From positions 1,674,001-1,738,000 of the forward strand of contig NC_134031.1 of the NCBI RefSeq assembly GCF_964204645.1: a DNA stretch of 64,000 bases, in the 5' to 3' direction. Below are positions 25,574 through 37,500 of this stretch, piece after piece. Numbering within the stretch: position 1 is the first letter of the stretch; the number at the start of each line of letters is the position of its first letter. The notes below the pieces were generated by a model. The model searched no databases, had not been told where the DNA came from, and saw only the letters and a program-made list of their open reading frames with translations. A program made the position numbers and the translations under genes. The DNA comes from Tubulanus polymorphus. Its lineage: Eukaryota; Nemertea; Palaeonemertea; Tubulaniformes; Tubulanidae.

Positions 25574-26606
25574 ATGAATAGATACATTCTCGTAGTTGTT
25601 GTTTGTGTTGCACTTTTCGCTGCAGATGCGATGGCCCACCCTCCCAGGGGTAAACCCAGCAGTAAGTATAACACATTCTTTCATTCGACTGCTTTGAGGG
25701 GAAAAAGTGGACAAATCTGTCATTGAGGCAAAGTTTTAGAAGATTGGGGGAATGGGATCTATCCAATCAGTCGGAATCAGTCGGAAAGAATCTTCTCCTT
25801 CGAGAGAATATGACATATTGAGACATTCTAAAGTTTTGGTTGTATACATTATTTAATCATTGCCTTCAGTCTTTTACTATCACGGTGCCAAGACTTACCA
25901 TCCTACAATAAAGAGGACCTGGTTTCCATTTCTGGATCCGAACTCCGTTGTACTTTAATTTTGTTTCGGTGGTTTCTAGAGCGCCATCACGATGACGACC
26001 ACGATGACATGTCACACTTGGATGAAGACATAATCATTCTGGATGATATGAGTTGGGAGGATTTCTACAAGGCATACGGCACTCCAGTAGACACTATCAT
26101 CGAAGATAACAGCCCCGTCGAGGAATGGACAGATATTGAAATCTATGTGGACGGACAGGACCGTAAGTATAGAATTGAAATTAACTAAGCACGCCCTAAA
26201 CTAGTCTAGTCGACCGTTACCTCCTACCCATAGTCACGGTTTTGCAGGAAATGAAATACAATGCAATTAATGAACTAGACTCAAATAGCAGTAAAATTAG
26301 GTTCAGTTTTAAGACGAAATGTTTTATCACTTTGTCTTCACCGTAAGCTTTAATGCTCCATTTTAGATGTTGTATGTTCTATTATTATCGAGTCCTAGGA
26401 TCGCGACCGACCCTTTGTAAACTTTATATCCTTCTGAATTGAGTTAGAGATTGATTGAATAAACTAAACTAAACCCGAACCTATGGCATTAATCCAACCT
26501 AATTGTCTCATTTGTAGCGGGTGATGTTGATGATGGACCGTACTATGATAATGGTCATGGTAAGAAGAAACACAAAAACAAGAAGCGCGGACCCCGTCGT
26601 CATTAA
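25574..26606 (+). CDS. Small secreted protein, acidic middle and basic tail
   Basis: Three coding exons, 25574-25661, 25980-26162 and 26518-26606 (TAA 26604-26606), encode 119 residues. The ATG is the first codon of its exon and opens a signal peptide (MNRYILVVVVCVALFAADA) with probable cleavage before HPPRGKPS. Next come a Lys-Arg pair, a His/Asp cluster (HHDDDHDD), about 60 strongly acidic residues (SWEDFYKAYGTPVDTIIED and similar), and a lysine-rich end (GKKKHKNKKRGPRRH). No cysteine remains after the signal peptide. The acidic-then-basic plan is seen in antimicrobial and peptide-hormone precursors, but shell-matrix or mineral-binding roles are equally possible. The family is not recognised. 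Polyadenylation signals AATAAA lie at 26692 and 26745. Confidence 0.8.
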
Positions 26607-28532
26607 TCAACCAGCTCTAAAACATTACAGCTCTTTGGAATTCGACCATCGCTATGAAATGAAATATATTTCGAAAATCGTGTGAAAACATAATAAATAC
26701 CGGTATATATTGGAAATGCAATTAGTTATCTAGATTTATTTGTGAATAAATCTTTCGACTGTGGTATATTTGAACCAATCATTGTCACCTCCTCCTGGAC
26801 CATTCGCGTGTGTTCACTACACCAGATCAAGGGTGGATCTAGGATTCCTTGGAATGGCCAATTAATTTGAAAAGGGCAGATTTCGCAAGCGAGACATTGG
26901 TGAGAATTCTAGCGGCCCTCCCACAGAAAATTCAGAGGGTACATTCAAATTTTAAGGGGGATTCACCCCCTAAATCCGCCCTTGCATATTGCCCGACAAA
27001 TTCTACACTTTCTACTGTCAGCTGGACAAATATTACGCACTATGACGTCACCTGCATAACCTCTATAGGACCTTATCCTTAGATGTCACGTGTTAAGTCC
27101 ACACACGTGTCCTATTGACCAATCACCTGTGACAACAATCGCGCGTGACAGACGATCTTATGACGCGCTGCGTAACAACATTCAAGAACGTCAGAACTCA
27201 TTGAATAGTTTATAAAAAATCTTCAGTATATTTCGATCATTTATATACAATATAACAATTTCCTTATAGATGAATTTAATACGAAGCATTTTGAAAAACA
27301 ACGAATCAATAAACAATGAATACTCTTTATATCATACCCACTATTAGACTTCACAATAATATAGATAATCTTATGACTATATCAATATTTCTAACAAAAA
27401 ACTCTTAGAACAACAACAAAGATTATAACATCATGAGCTTCTAGCTAATGAAGAACAAACAAACACTAAATAGATTTCAGCTCTGTACCCAGAGTTATAC
27501 CTGACTTTAAAGCCATTTTTAACTAATTCTTACCATCTATAAGTACAAAGCCGATGGTTTGACAAAAAAAATTATGACTAGAGTTTCATATAAATTACAA
27601 TAATTCATCAAAGCATGACTAGATCATACAGAAAAAAAATCGTTATTTCATAATGAACTTGAAAAAATATTGAAAACACGAGATTCTTAAATACATCAGT
27701 TTTTGACATGTCTTAGAATTCAGCCGAGTTTGATTTGACGTGAAAAACATTTACAAAACGTTAAGCCATATATTGATGGTACCAAAAATACATTAAATAT
27801 TTGTGATAGTACATGTACATAGAGTGACACTTAGAGTTCCATATATAACATAAAGAAGCGTGAAGCTTTATTTTCACCCCCTGTAATATGTATCCAATGG
27901 ACTAAACATGAGATTCCGTAGACTAAACTCAATCATTAATGCCATAAACTCGAGATTCTTAAGTAAACTGAGATTCTAGATGATAATGAAGTGTATAGAC
28001 CTATAAACCTCATTAATAAGAGCCCTTCTCAATATGCTCAGTACCGGGACTAGCTTTAAATCTATTAAAAATAACTACATTATTTTAGCTTTCCCTTAAA
28101 ATACAGATTTAAGAGAATTTTTTTTTTACAACTGAAGGTCAAATTTAGACAGCTATAAACTGGAAACCAGTTTCACAAAGCTAAATTATGATTAGTTACA
28201 AGGCTGCCAACCTCTGAAAAGTGTTATCAGTGATAAGCTGAAAATTTTTTTAGAACATCTCATTGAAATATGAAAGAAAATGTTCAAAATTAGTCCTTAA
28301 TCAACGTTAAGACCCTCCGTAATAGCTAAAATTAAATCAGTATTTCTCGGGACAAAATAGCAACAAAAAACGAAAATCATGAACAGTTGGCAGCTCTGAT
28401 CTATCTTATGGCAACTACTTATTTTCATTGACCCAATAATGCTATTGATTGTAATTGGTTTCAAGAAATCAGGCCCTCGAAACCAGACCCAGACATTTCA
28501 TACACGATTATCTTCATTCTGATAACAGTCTA
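26607..28532. other. Intergenic region with promoter-like motif cluster
   Basis: It contains the 3' untranslated region of the small secreted gene, a family C repeat at 26829-26992, a cluster of CRE, E-box and CCAAT motifs at 27043-27123, and then a long AT-rich stretch that is probably the GABBR1 3' untranslated region (minus strand). No exon is supported. Confidence 0.5.
26829..26992. repeat. Short inverted-repeat element, family C
   Basis: AAGGGTGGATCTAGGATTCC at the left pairs with CCCCTAAATCCGCCCTTG at the right. This is the clearest termini of the family that also occupies both introns of the dermatopontin-like gene. Confidence 0.65.
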
Positions 28533-31500
28533 TTAAGAATAGCCGGCGTCTGAACAGGTTTCATTCGAGGCTGATTTTAAACTCTTACTCGTTGAACTGG
28601 TTGGAAGGGCGCTATCCGAGGTGATATCCGCGTCGATTGTTGTAGCGCCGGCCGCTGCAGCGTCGCAGTTCGCTATAACCGATAGCTGATTTCGATTGTT
28701 CGGTTCAGTTCTGGCGTTTGCGATGGATGAGTCGTTTGAGATGGTCGTAGCGTTGCTGTCTATATGAACATTCAATCGAACTCTCTGATGCGGCTGCTGC
28801 TGCTGCTGATGCGATCGATGCGTTAAACATTTGTTGTTCTCGCGAATCTTTTCTTCTTTCTATGAGAGATAAAGAACAAATTCATGTTCAGCCCTGACCA
28901 TCAGGGCCCAGTTGCACAGTAGTGACTTTTATCCAAAATTATAGATTGGCTGTAGAACGAAGATGGCGTTAGACTTGACTCAAATATAAGCCTTGATTAA
29001 AGCAACAAAATTTCAAATTTCGACCAAGCAGTAAACCGGTCATTCGGTGGTTATGTAGGCAAATTTTCATCCTTTACACTAATGAAACTCGGTTTCTAAT
29101 TCATAGGAATAAAATCCTGCTCACAACTGCATTGATTTAGGGGTAGTTTACTGTACAACCTAGACAAAAATTCCTAATTGCCTATTTCTCAAAATTGAAG
29201 GAATTTTTAAAGAAGTTTTTGGCATTTTGCTGAAATTAAAGGAGTTTTAGGTACTTTTAAAAACATTTTCCGCTTAGAAGGAGTTGTTAAGGAGTCGTAG
29301 GGACCCTGCTATTTCTGAAACTATGTATTCAATGAGTAATTGAGTAACTACGTAATGAGTACCTGAGCTATTTGTTTTTTAAGTTCCTCATTTTCTGCGA
29401 GTAATCGCTGGTGTCGTTCCTCTTCCTCTCGACTCGCCAGTGAATCGGTCAACGTCGCGCATTCCATTCCTTCGTTTGGGTGTCGAATGACGTCCATGAT
29501 TTTCGGCACAAACACGAGGCCCATCGACAGGAAACAGCACAATATGATCGCCAACGCAACAAACGCGAAACTCGCGTCCTGCTGATCTTTGATTATAATA
29601 GTGACCGGTGCAGTTATTATACTCAATACCTGAAAATAATAATCAATTCATATTTATTCGATACAATAATACAAGTACAGAGTTAGTTAAACCATGGACG
29701 TATAAACTATATCTATTTACAAATCTAGTTTAAATATCCATTAAAATAAGAAAATAGTAAGATTATCACTTTAACATTACCACTATCACTTTAAAACCTG
29801 ACGATGATCTCTAGTGTGAGATCGAAACATCGTGTATTCTATATATTTTAGATTGAATAAATAAATTCTTGTTTTTAAATTATTTTAATCTGTAGATAGT
29901 GGGTTTTTATCATATTATCCGTTCACCACGTTTGAGTGTGGAAAATGTTCTAAGAAAATAGTGTCTATGATACAACCCTTTTCAAATGACGACTTTTAAT
30001 GATCCTCCAATACAGTCAAAAGATAGATGTTTAGGTTCAACTGCCCATCTGTACTGGTCCTATTATGATCAATATCAGGTTATGTAGTACCTACGAGTAA
30101 TTATCTGAATAATGTTCAGATAATTGCTCGTAGGTACTACTAAAATTGACTGAGCTAACCGTAGGCTACGCGACGTCCTCTGAAGAAAAGTAAAACACAC
30201 ACTCACCACCACGTTGTAAATACTCATGCCAACGAATCTAGAATCGTTCACTTGTTTGATTTTGACGCTGCGAGTTTCATAAGCTAACAGTATCCCGAAC
30301 ATCAATAATAATCCTTTATAGCCCATAACAACACCTGCACAAATATATCACCATCATATCATTAGGATACAGTTGTAATTAGACTCATAACGTTGGAACT
30401 TGATTCAGAACCCACACAACTGTAGAACTAATTCCAGAGTCAAATGAAACCATTGATTCTAAAATGATCCATGACTAAACTACGATGACACAACAGTAGA
30501 AATGGGTTCAGAATCAAATCAAATCCAGACTCAAATTAATCCACACACACGCCGACTGTGGAACTGTTGGTTCAGCGAGAGTGGATGAATTTGTGCATAC
30601 GGTGAGCGAAAGAATTTGAACTTCTTAGAATTAGCAGATCTTACCCAACCAGACAGTCATATGTTTAGCCGTACACTGTTCTAATTGCGGTAAATACTTC
30701 ACATCTTCATCTGTATCTACGGGATCTTCAGACGGGAACGTCTCGAGTCCACGAGTCAGCGGATCGATCACTTGCCACAGCGTTAACACGATAAAATCAA
30801 CGGCGATCAAAACTGTTAAAACAACGTACAATTCCCACGAGCGGACAGCCTGAAATCAATGAAACAAATCCGTGTGAAAATCAATTCCCGGATAAAACTA
30901 GTAAATAAAGAATCTTGATTTATAGATAAAATTTGTCAGTTATTAGGAAAGGATGAATAAGGATTTCTTCGTTAATTTAGGTTCGATATCTAAAATTTCC
31001 TATGTAACTGACCCCACACGCAACACCCACGATACTTTTAGAAACCCCTGCGGAAAAGGCAACTTCATTAGATAAATGACTGAGCAAGATTGATTTCCAT
31101 TTGTGAAAAAATAAGCTCGTAATGATGTAAAATAAGAAAGATTGATGATGTATGAAGCACAGTGACTGGGAATGATTGATATATCCGATATAAACCATGC
31201 AATGAACTCTTCTCATTCCGATATTTCGATTCAACATATCCGATATATGATAGAGAGATAGCAGACGTAATGATAGGAAATAATAATAATTATTATCATA
31301 ATGATAATGAATATGCAAGAGACTGAAGAATGAAGAATTCAACGATATCATTACAATGCATACAGTGTTAGATAGAGAAAACTTTTTCAAAATTTTCTAA
31401 CTTTTGAAGACAAGATCGTTCTGTGCAATATATCATCGGCAAGCATAATTTGATTAGATGAAATAAATGAATCAATCTTACACGATACATGCACGACAAT

Positions 31501-34500
31501 ATGCTCAATAATAATCCGGATGTTAAGTCTGACAGGTTTCCTTGAGATAGTATCCAGTAGTTTATTTCATCTATATCCTAATAGTCATCTTCGGGAACAC
31601 TCTAAAGTTACAACAAAGTTACTTTGTATGGTACTCATAACGTTAGTATTCCTGAAGATGACTGTTAGGATATAGTCGAAACGTCGAGTAAACTATTGCA
31701 GCGCAAGGAATCATTTCAGACTTGTTTTTCTAATATACTGTGAGGGATCATATATTACAATATGCTCAATAGTTTAGCTTAGTCAATTTAGTGAAATATG
31801 GTGAATTGTGAAGATCATGTTTTTTGTCGAGGCGTTACACGAATAATATGAATTCTGAAGCATTCTGAAGATATAAGAGTAAATATATATATATATATAA
31901 ACAGATATATAGATATGCATTCAATGGTTATATATACTGTGATTGCGGGCTGTAGAGGTGAAATACATCAGAATCATTGACTCATTTCATACAAATAATT
32001 AGTCACATTTTTATTGAAGACGAACACCTATTCATTCGATGGTTAATATCAATATCGTAAAAGCTCATAATTATCAATTCATTCATATATACATGGACAT
32101 GAAACATTACTACTGAATAAAATTGTTAGTATATTATAGGGTAACATATGGACTGCAGGCTATAAGACATCTCATAGTTCTGGGGTTCCTACTATTGCCA
32201 GTAGGAGATACCTCAGCTACTTTTGATTTAAATATGAAAGAAATGAACATTAAGACCCTCAGTAACGTCTTTCACATTCCAGTACGGATCAAATCTGTGT
32301 AGTATTTCTTGTGACAAAATAGTAACAAAACACTGAAAATCAGGAACAGTTGGCAGCAACTCCGTATTTCATAGGTAACATTTCTTGTTCACTGTTTTTG
32401 TTCATCGAAAGGAATAAGAACTCGATGAATACCGAATAATCTTAGCCTTACTACGTACGTATGAGGTATCTCTGACTGACAAAGTGTTTAATTCTATCGC
32501 GTACCGGGGTTAGTAAGATATTTACATTTTAATCGTATAAGTATCTGTAGATAATAAAGAGTTAAAGGACAGTGAGTGAGAGTAGTGAGCGTGTTTCGAA
32601 TAATAGTCGTTAATGAGAAATGAGTTGATTTTCCGCCCTATAGTCAGATGCATCAATAGCACGGTACGTATGATAGTATATATACTCACCTGAGAATTGC
32701 CAAAGAATAATTTCAGATTAAACTGCGTGAGAGGAAATGAAAGGAAATGATACAGACTCTCTACGTAAATAACATATGGCAGCGTTTTAATACGGAAAGA
32801 TCGTCGTTTTATTCGCGATATTGAAAATATACTATAGAAATAAAACTGAACATGAAACACGTAAAAAACTAGAAGAATTTAGACCGAAATACATGTATTC
32901 TCATACACATGCACATGTGAACCGGATTGACATGTATCACATGTACATGTTATCGTATTTAAACATGTATTTCTACGAGGGAAAACAACTACGACAGTTC
33001 GACTACTGATTCTCTTAAAAATCAATGATATTCTAATAAAACTCTATTGATCGGTGAACATAGTTTTTGTCGAATTGATATTTACCCGAGTTTCTTTCTT
33101 CTGCCGAGTCGTCAGCCGATACACGGTCCAGATTTTAGTGAATAATGATCCGTACGCCAACGTGAATCCAAGAGACAAAATCCAAACCCGCATCTACAAA
33201 TTAATATTCTGTCTTCATCTATACTACTTGTAAACATGCCGTATTTAACCAGGTATCAATGTGCAGCCTGGAACCCGCACCTCTTCAGACATTCAGACAT
33301 ATATTGTAGCATGAAGTATGAACGATCAGTTTCTGAAAGTGCACTGATAAAATGTCTTATGCCTGGTGTTTGTAATCTATTCTCAATGAAATATGTCTCA
33401 GGTGAAGCACTGAACGATCAGTCTTTGAAAGTGTGCTGATAAAATGTCTGTTTGTAGTTGAATTTCAATTAAAGATATCCCATATTGAAGGAGATATTGA
33501 GTATTGAATGCCTGACGGAAGTGCAGATTGATATCTGCATTAAGAGATAGAATTCTGACTGTAATCTAGATGTCAAACTAATTCAGTAAAATCAATACCT
33601 GACAAACGAATGGATACATATCTTCAGAAACGAATCTTCCGTCGAGACCGAGCAGAAAGATACACAACAGACAAATAACGCAGCCACCAGCCATAACACT
33701 GTTTAATATCGGTTGAGATAGCCGGATGTATCTAATAAAACACAAAACATCTATTTACACGCAATTCAAAAATGCTTGGATTAGAATCCGGCCAATTTGT
33801 AGTGTTACCTTCGGTGTTGGTTCGTAAAGTTGAATATCAAACAGCCGATTCCGCAAATAATTCCTAATCCGGCGATTAGACACATCGTAATGAACAAACC
33901 GAGGTTTACCATACGTAACTTCGGTAGGAATTCTGTACGATCTTTAGGTACTTTACCCCCTGTGAAACAGACATCAAATATACATTCTTATCTTTTGTAT
34001 AGAATTTATCATATTTCTGAGCAGCAAAACTCGCTTAAATTGTCACATAACTCGTGAGTCATCTGTATTTTTGAGTCCCAATTTGTTGTATTTCCAATTC
34101 ACTTTTAACTAATGTGTAAATCGTTATTAGGATAAGTCATCAACATAATGATCATTCCTGAAGATGACTATTAGGATATAGTCGAAACGTTGAAATAAAC
34201 TACTATCTCGAAGTTTCATTTTCGGACTTTTTATTATCATTGTGGGATTCTCTCCTCATCATCAGCTACTGATGTGTAGACAGCATGGGATTTTCACTAT
34301 TCAGGGTTCAATCCAATATTCCCTGAAATCTCACTGACAAATGACCAAATATTCCCTGATTAAATCATATGACAACTTTCCAACTTTCCCTGACTTTTCC
34401 CTGATTTTCAAGAGAGGCGTCAGAATTCCCTGATCTGTAAGAATCCGAACTGTTACTGATAAAACTGTAGAACCTACCGATCCACGTTTCTCCACCGAGC

Positions 34501-37500
34501 CATGATAAATAATCCTTGTTATAATCATAGAGTCCGATCTTTTTATAAACTCCGTCGGTCATCTGTTCGATTTGAGTCCACGTGATTCGATCGCCTTCCG
34601 AATTAAAACGAACCGGACCCTGAAAATAGATAATCGTGCATATTCTAAAACGCTCGGAGAATGAAAGGTTTGCGATCGATTTTGAGGAATACTCACAGAA
34701 ACGCCGAGGAATTGAGTGGAATTCATCGCTTTAAACATTTCCATCATTATTTCTTTATTCGAATATGTGAAATTCTCCAGCGATAACCCTTTCTTTTTTA
34801 ACCTATGACCAAAACAAAAACAAAAAACAAATTGAATTTTCCACTGAAATGAAAAGCTTTTAATAATATATCGATTTAGTAATCAAAAACTGCGATCAAA
34901 ATGCTCACTCTTTACTAGCTTTATCAAGCGCTAGACCCAGTGACCAGACAGCGTCGTAAGCCAACGGCGATTCCGGAAAACCGCTCACCGAATCTGCCGT
35001 CACATTCTGATCGGCCAAACGTTGAATGAAATTCTGCGAAGTCTGAAAGAATGCGCGAAACGTCTAGAAATCTACTTCGAGAGTTGATGAAATCTTACAT
35101 AGATATATACAAAAACAAGTCAAACATAACATGTAAAATACATCTTAAATTACAAACCATTTTCTGACAAAATATTCTTAATTTTCAAGGGAAAAATGCA
35201 ACAGCTCATAAATGGTTCAATTTAGATAGAACACTGTTTGAAAGATAATTAAATACAACCGAACTTAAAGAGACCCTTTATCTTGTTTCCCCATAAGAGT
35301 TTCCATTTAGTATCATGACTCATTTATGACATAATCATATTATGATATTATCAATTTTTAAACATTTCATGGTTTTTCAGATGTTTGTTATGTAGAACTC
35401 TGTTACACAAAAATGATTTATTCACGTCTTTAAATTTGAATGATTACCATGTTAGAAATGGAGAGGATATTTTCTTGATTAAGCATCATCGATTCTGAAG
35501 TGAAATGTCCTTCGAGAGCTATTTTCATTTCATCAGCCGTGCAGTTGACCTGATCGAGTTTCTGTCGATACCAGTCGTCTTTAAACCATCCGATTATAAA
35601 CCAAACATACTTCTTACCGTAAAGACCTTGTTTGTAAGCCTGAGAATAGATAATAAGCAAAACAGTTTTACCAGGGTGACAACTTTTTTTGATTCCTGAA
35701 TTCCCTGGGTTTTCCACGTAAGGAGGCAACCTTCCTGAGATTTTTCAGAATTTTCTATAATTGCCTGATCTATCAAGGTTTTCCAGGTCGCATGAGTTGG
35801 AATCTCACGGAGGTTTGAGGTGCACCGAGCTATTTCTTACCTCACAGAAAACTTTTCTTGCTTTGTCTTCATAAAACAATCCGATAATGATACGCGCGTC
35901 TTGCTTCTATAAGATAAAAAATATCTAACATTCTTTTTACACAGAAAGCAAGAGAGAGGAGTGAGAGAGAAGAGAGAGAAGAGTGAGAGAGAGAGAGAGA
36001 GAGAGGAGTGAGAGAGAGATTACCATGGAGATATGATCTGATCTGACAAATTTGTCACGGCAATAATTTCTGAATTTTAATGGCCGAGATTATTGATTGA
36101 TAATAACTACGTAATTACATGAATTTCACTGCAGGGAGGAGTTTCAGTCATGGCGCCGAGCAACATCTTCACATTAAACATTGTTTCCCTGGCAAATGAT
36201 GTAATTACAATGGTTTACATCATAAAACATCGTACAGTAGACTACCCTTGCCGTGTTACTGATTGCCTCTGATCATCATGTGCTCCTCGTGACTAAATAT
36301 TTCAAAATTTTCCTATTCAAATTCTTGCTACGACGACAAATCATCACTCATGAGCTCGGAGGCAATCTCAGTCTACTGTCATACAGTAATCACATAGACT
36401 TCAAGCTATGATTTAAGCACAGTTGAGATGATGTTAAACTTACCTTTAGACTGGTGACAGCGTTAGACGGATCGGTCAGAAAACTAGTTCTCACTGCTAT
36501 TTCGATATTAGCCTTTTTTACACGGTCCTCTAAATCTTGTACGGTCTGAAAAATGAATGAATGATTTCTTTACTTATAATATGTACAAGATTATAAACAT
36601 AATTTCTTTGGATATAATTTCGTAGATAAATAGGTACATGTAAAAGAAGGACAACCCCAAGCCCTGGGGAAATGTTTAATCCGATGAACTGAGGCATAGT
36701 TAATGAACAACTGAGTAGATGTTTCATAGATAATTTCATAGATAAATAGGTACAGGGACAACCCCAGGCCATAGGGGCTGAGCCTGATAGGGGGATTGCC
36801 CTAGGAAAATGATTTCGATTGTGAAAAATCCGATTTCGTCGTAATGAAATAAAACTGGTTTTTATTGCGTAACTTACCGATATAAAAACCTCTTCGATCT
36901 GTTGTATCGTAGCTATACGCGTCCAGCCCCATCTCTGAATCAGTTTCAAACGAGTCGGATTCTGTAACGTGGCAGACGGATGAGTTCGAAAAAACGTCGG
37001 GAATCGGAACCGATCGGATAAAGCCGGGGAACTCGATCCGTATGATAACTATAGAAACGAAATAATAATAAACCATCAGAATCAACGCTGAGAATCACAG
37101 AACAGTGATCACGGTTCTTACAGATCACAGAATCCAAAAAACCCTCATATTTCCCTGATTTTCCCTAATCCTTGACCAAAAATTCCCTGATTAAATCATA
37201 AGATATTCTCAGTGAGGGTTGTTTCTGATCGAGAGGTTATTTGTGCCACTCATTATCACCAAGAATTAGACTACACATAAATTCAAATTCCCTGATCTTA
37301 AAGAAAAGAGTTGGAATTCCCTGATTTTCCGTGCAAGGAAAAGTAGATGTAGAATTGCCTGATTTTACTGATCTGTTAGAACCCTGTCTTGTTACTGGTA
37401 CCGATTACCATATATTGAAAATAAGACTGACGATTGGTCTCTAGTAAGAATACAAAATTTTGCGGCATTTTGATTTTCAATAATTTTTCTATCTCTGAAC

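Noticed and set aside
32522-33009. Open frames on both strands rich in Tyr, Ser and His
   Set aside because: They are AT-rich intron sequence of GABBR1; the neighbouring exons join directly in frame without them.
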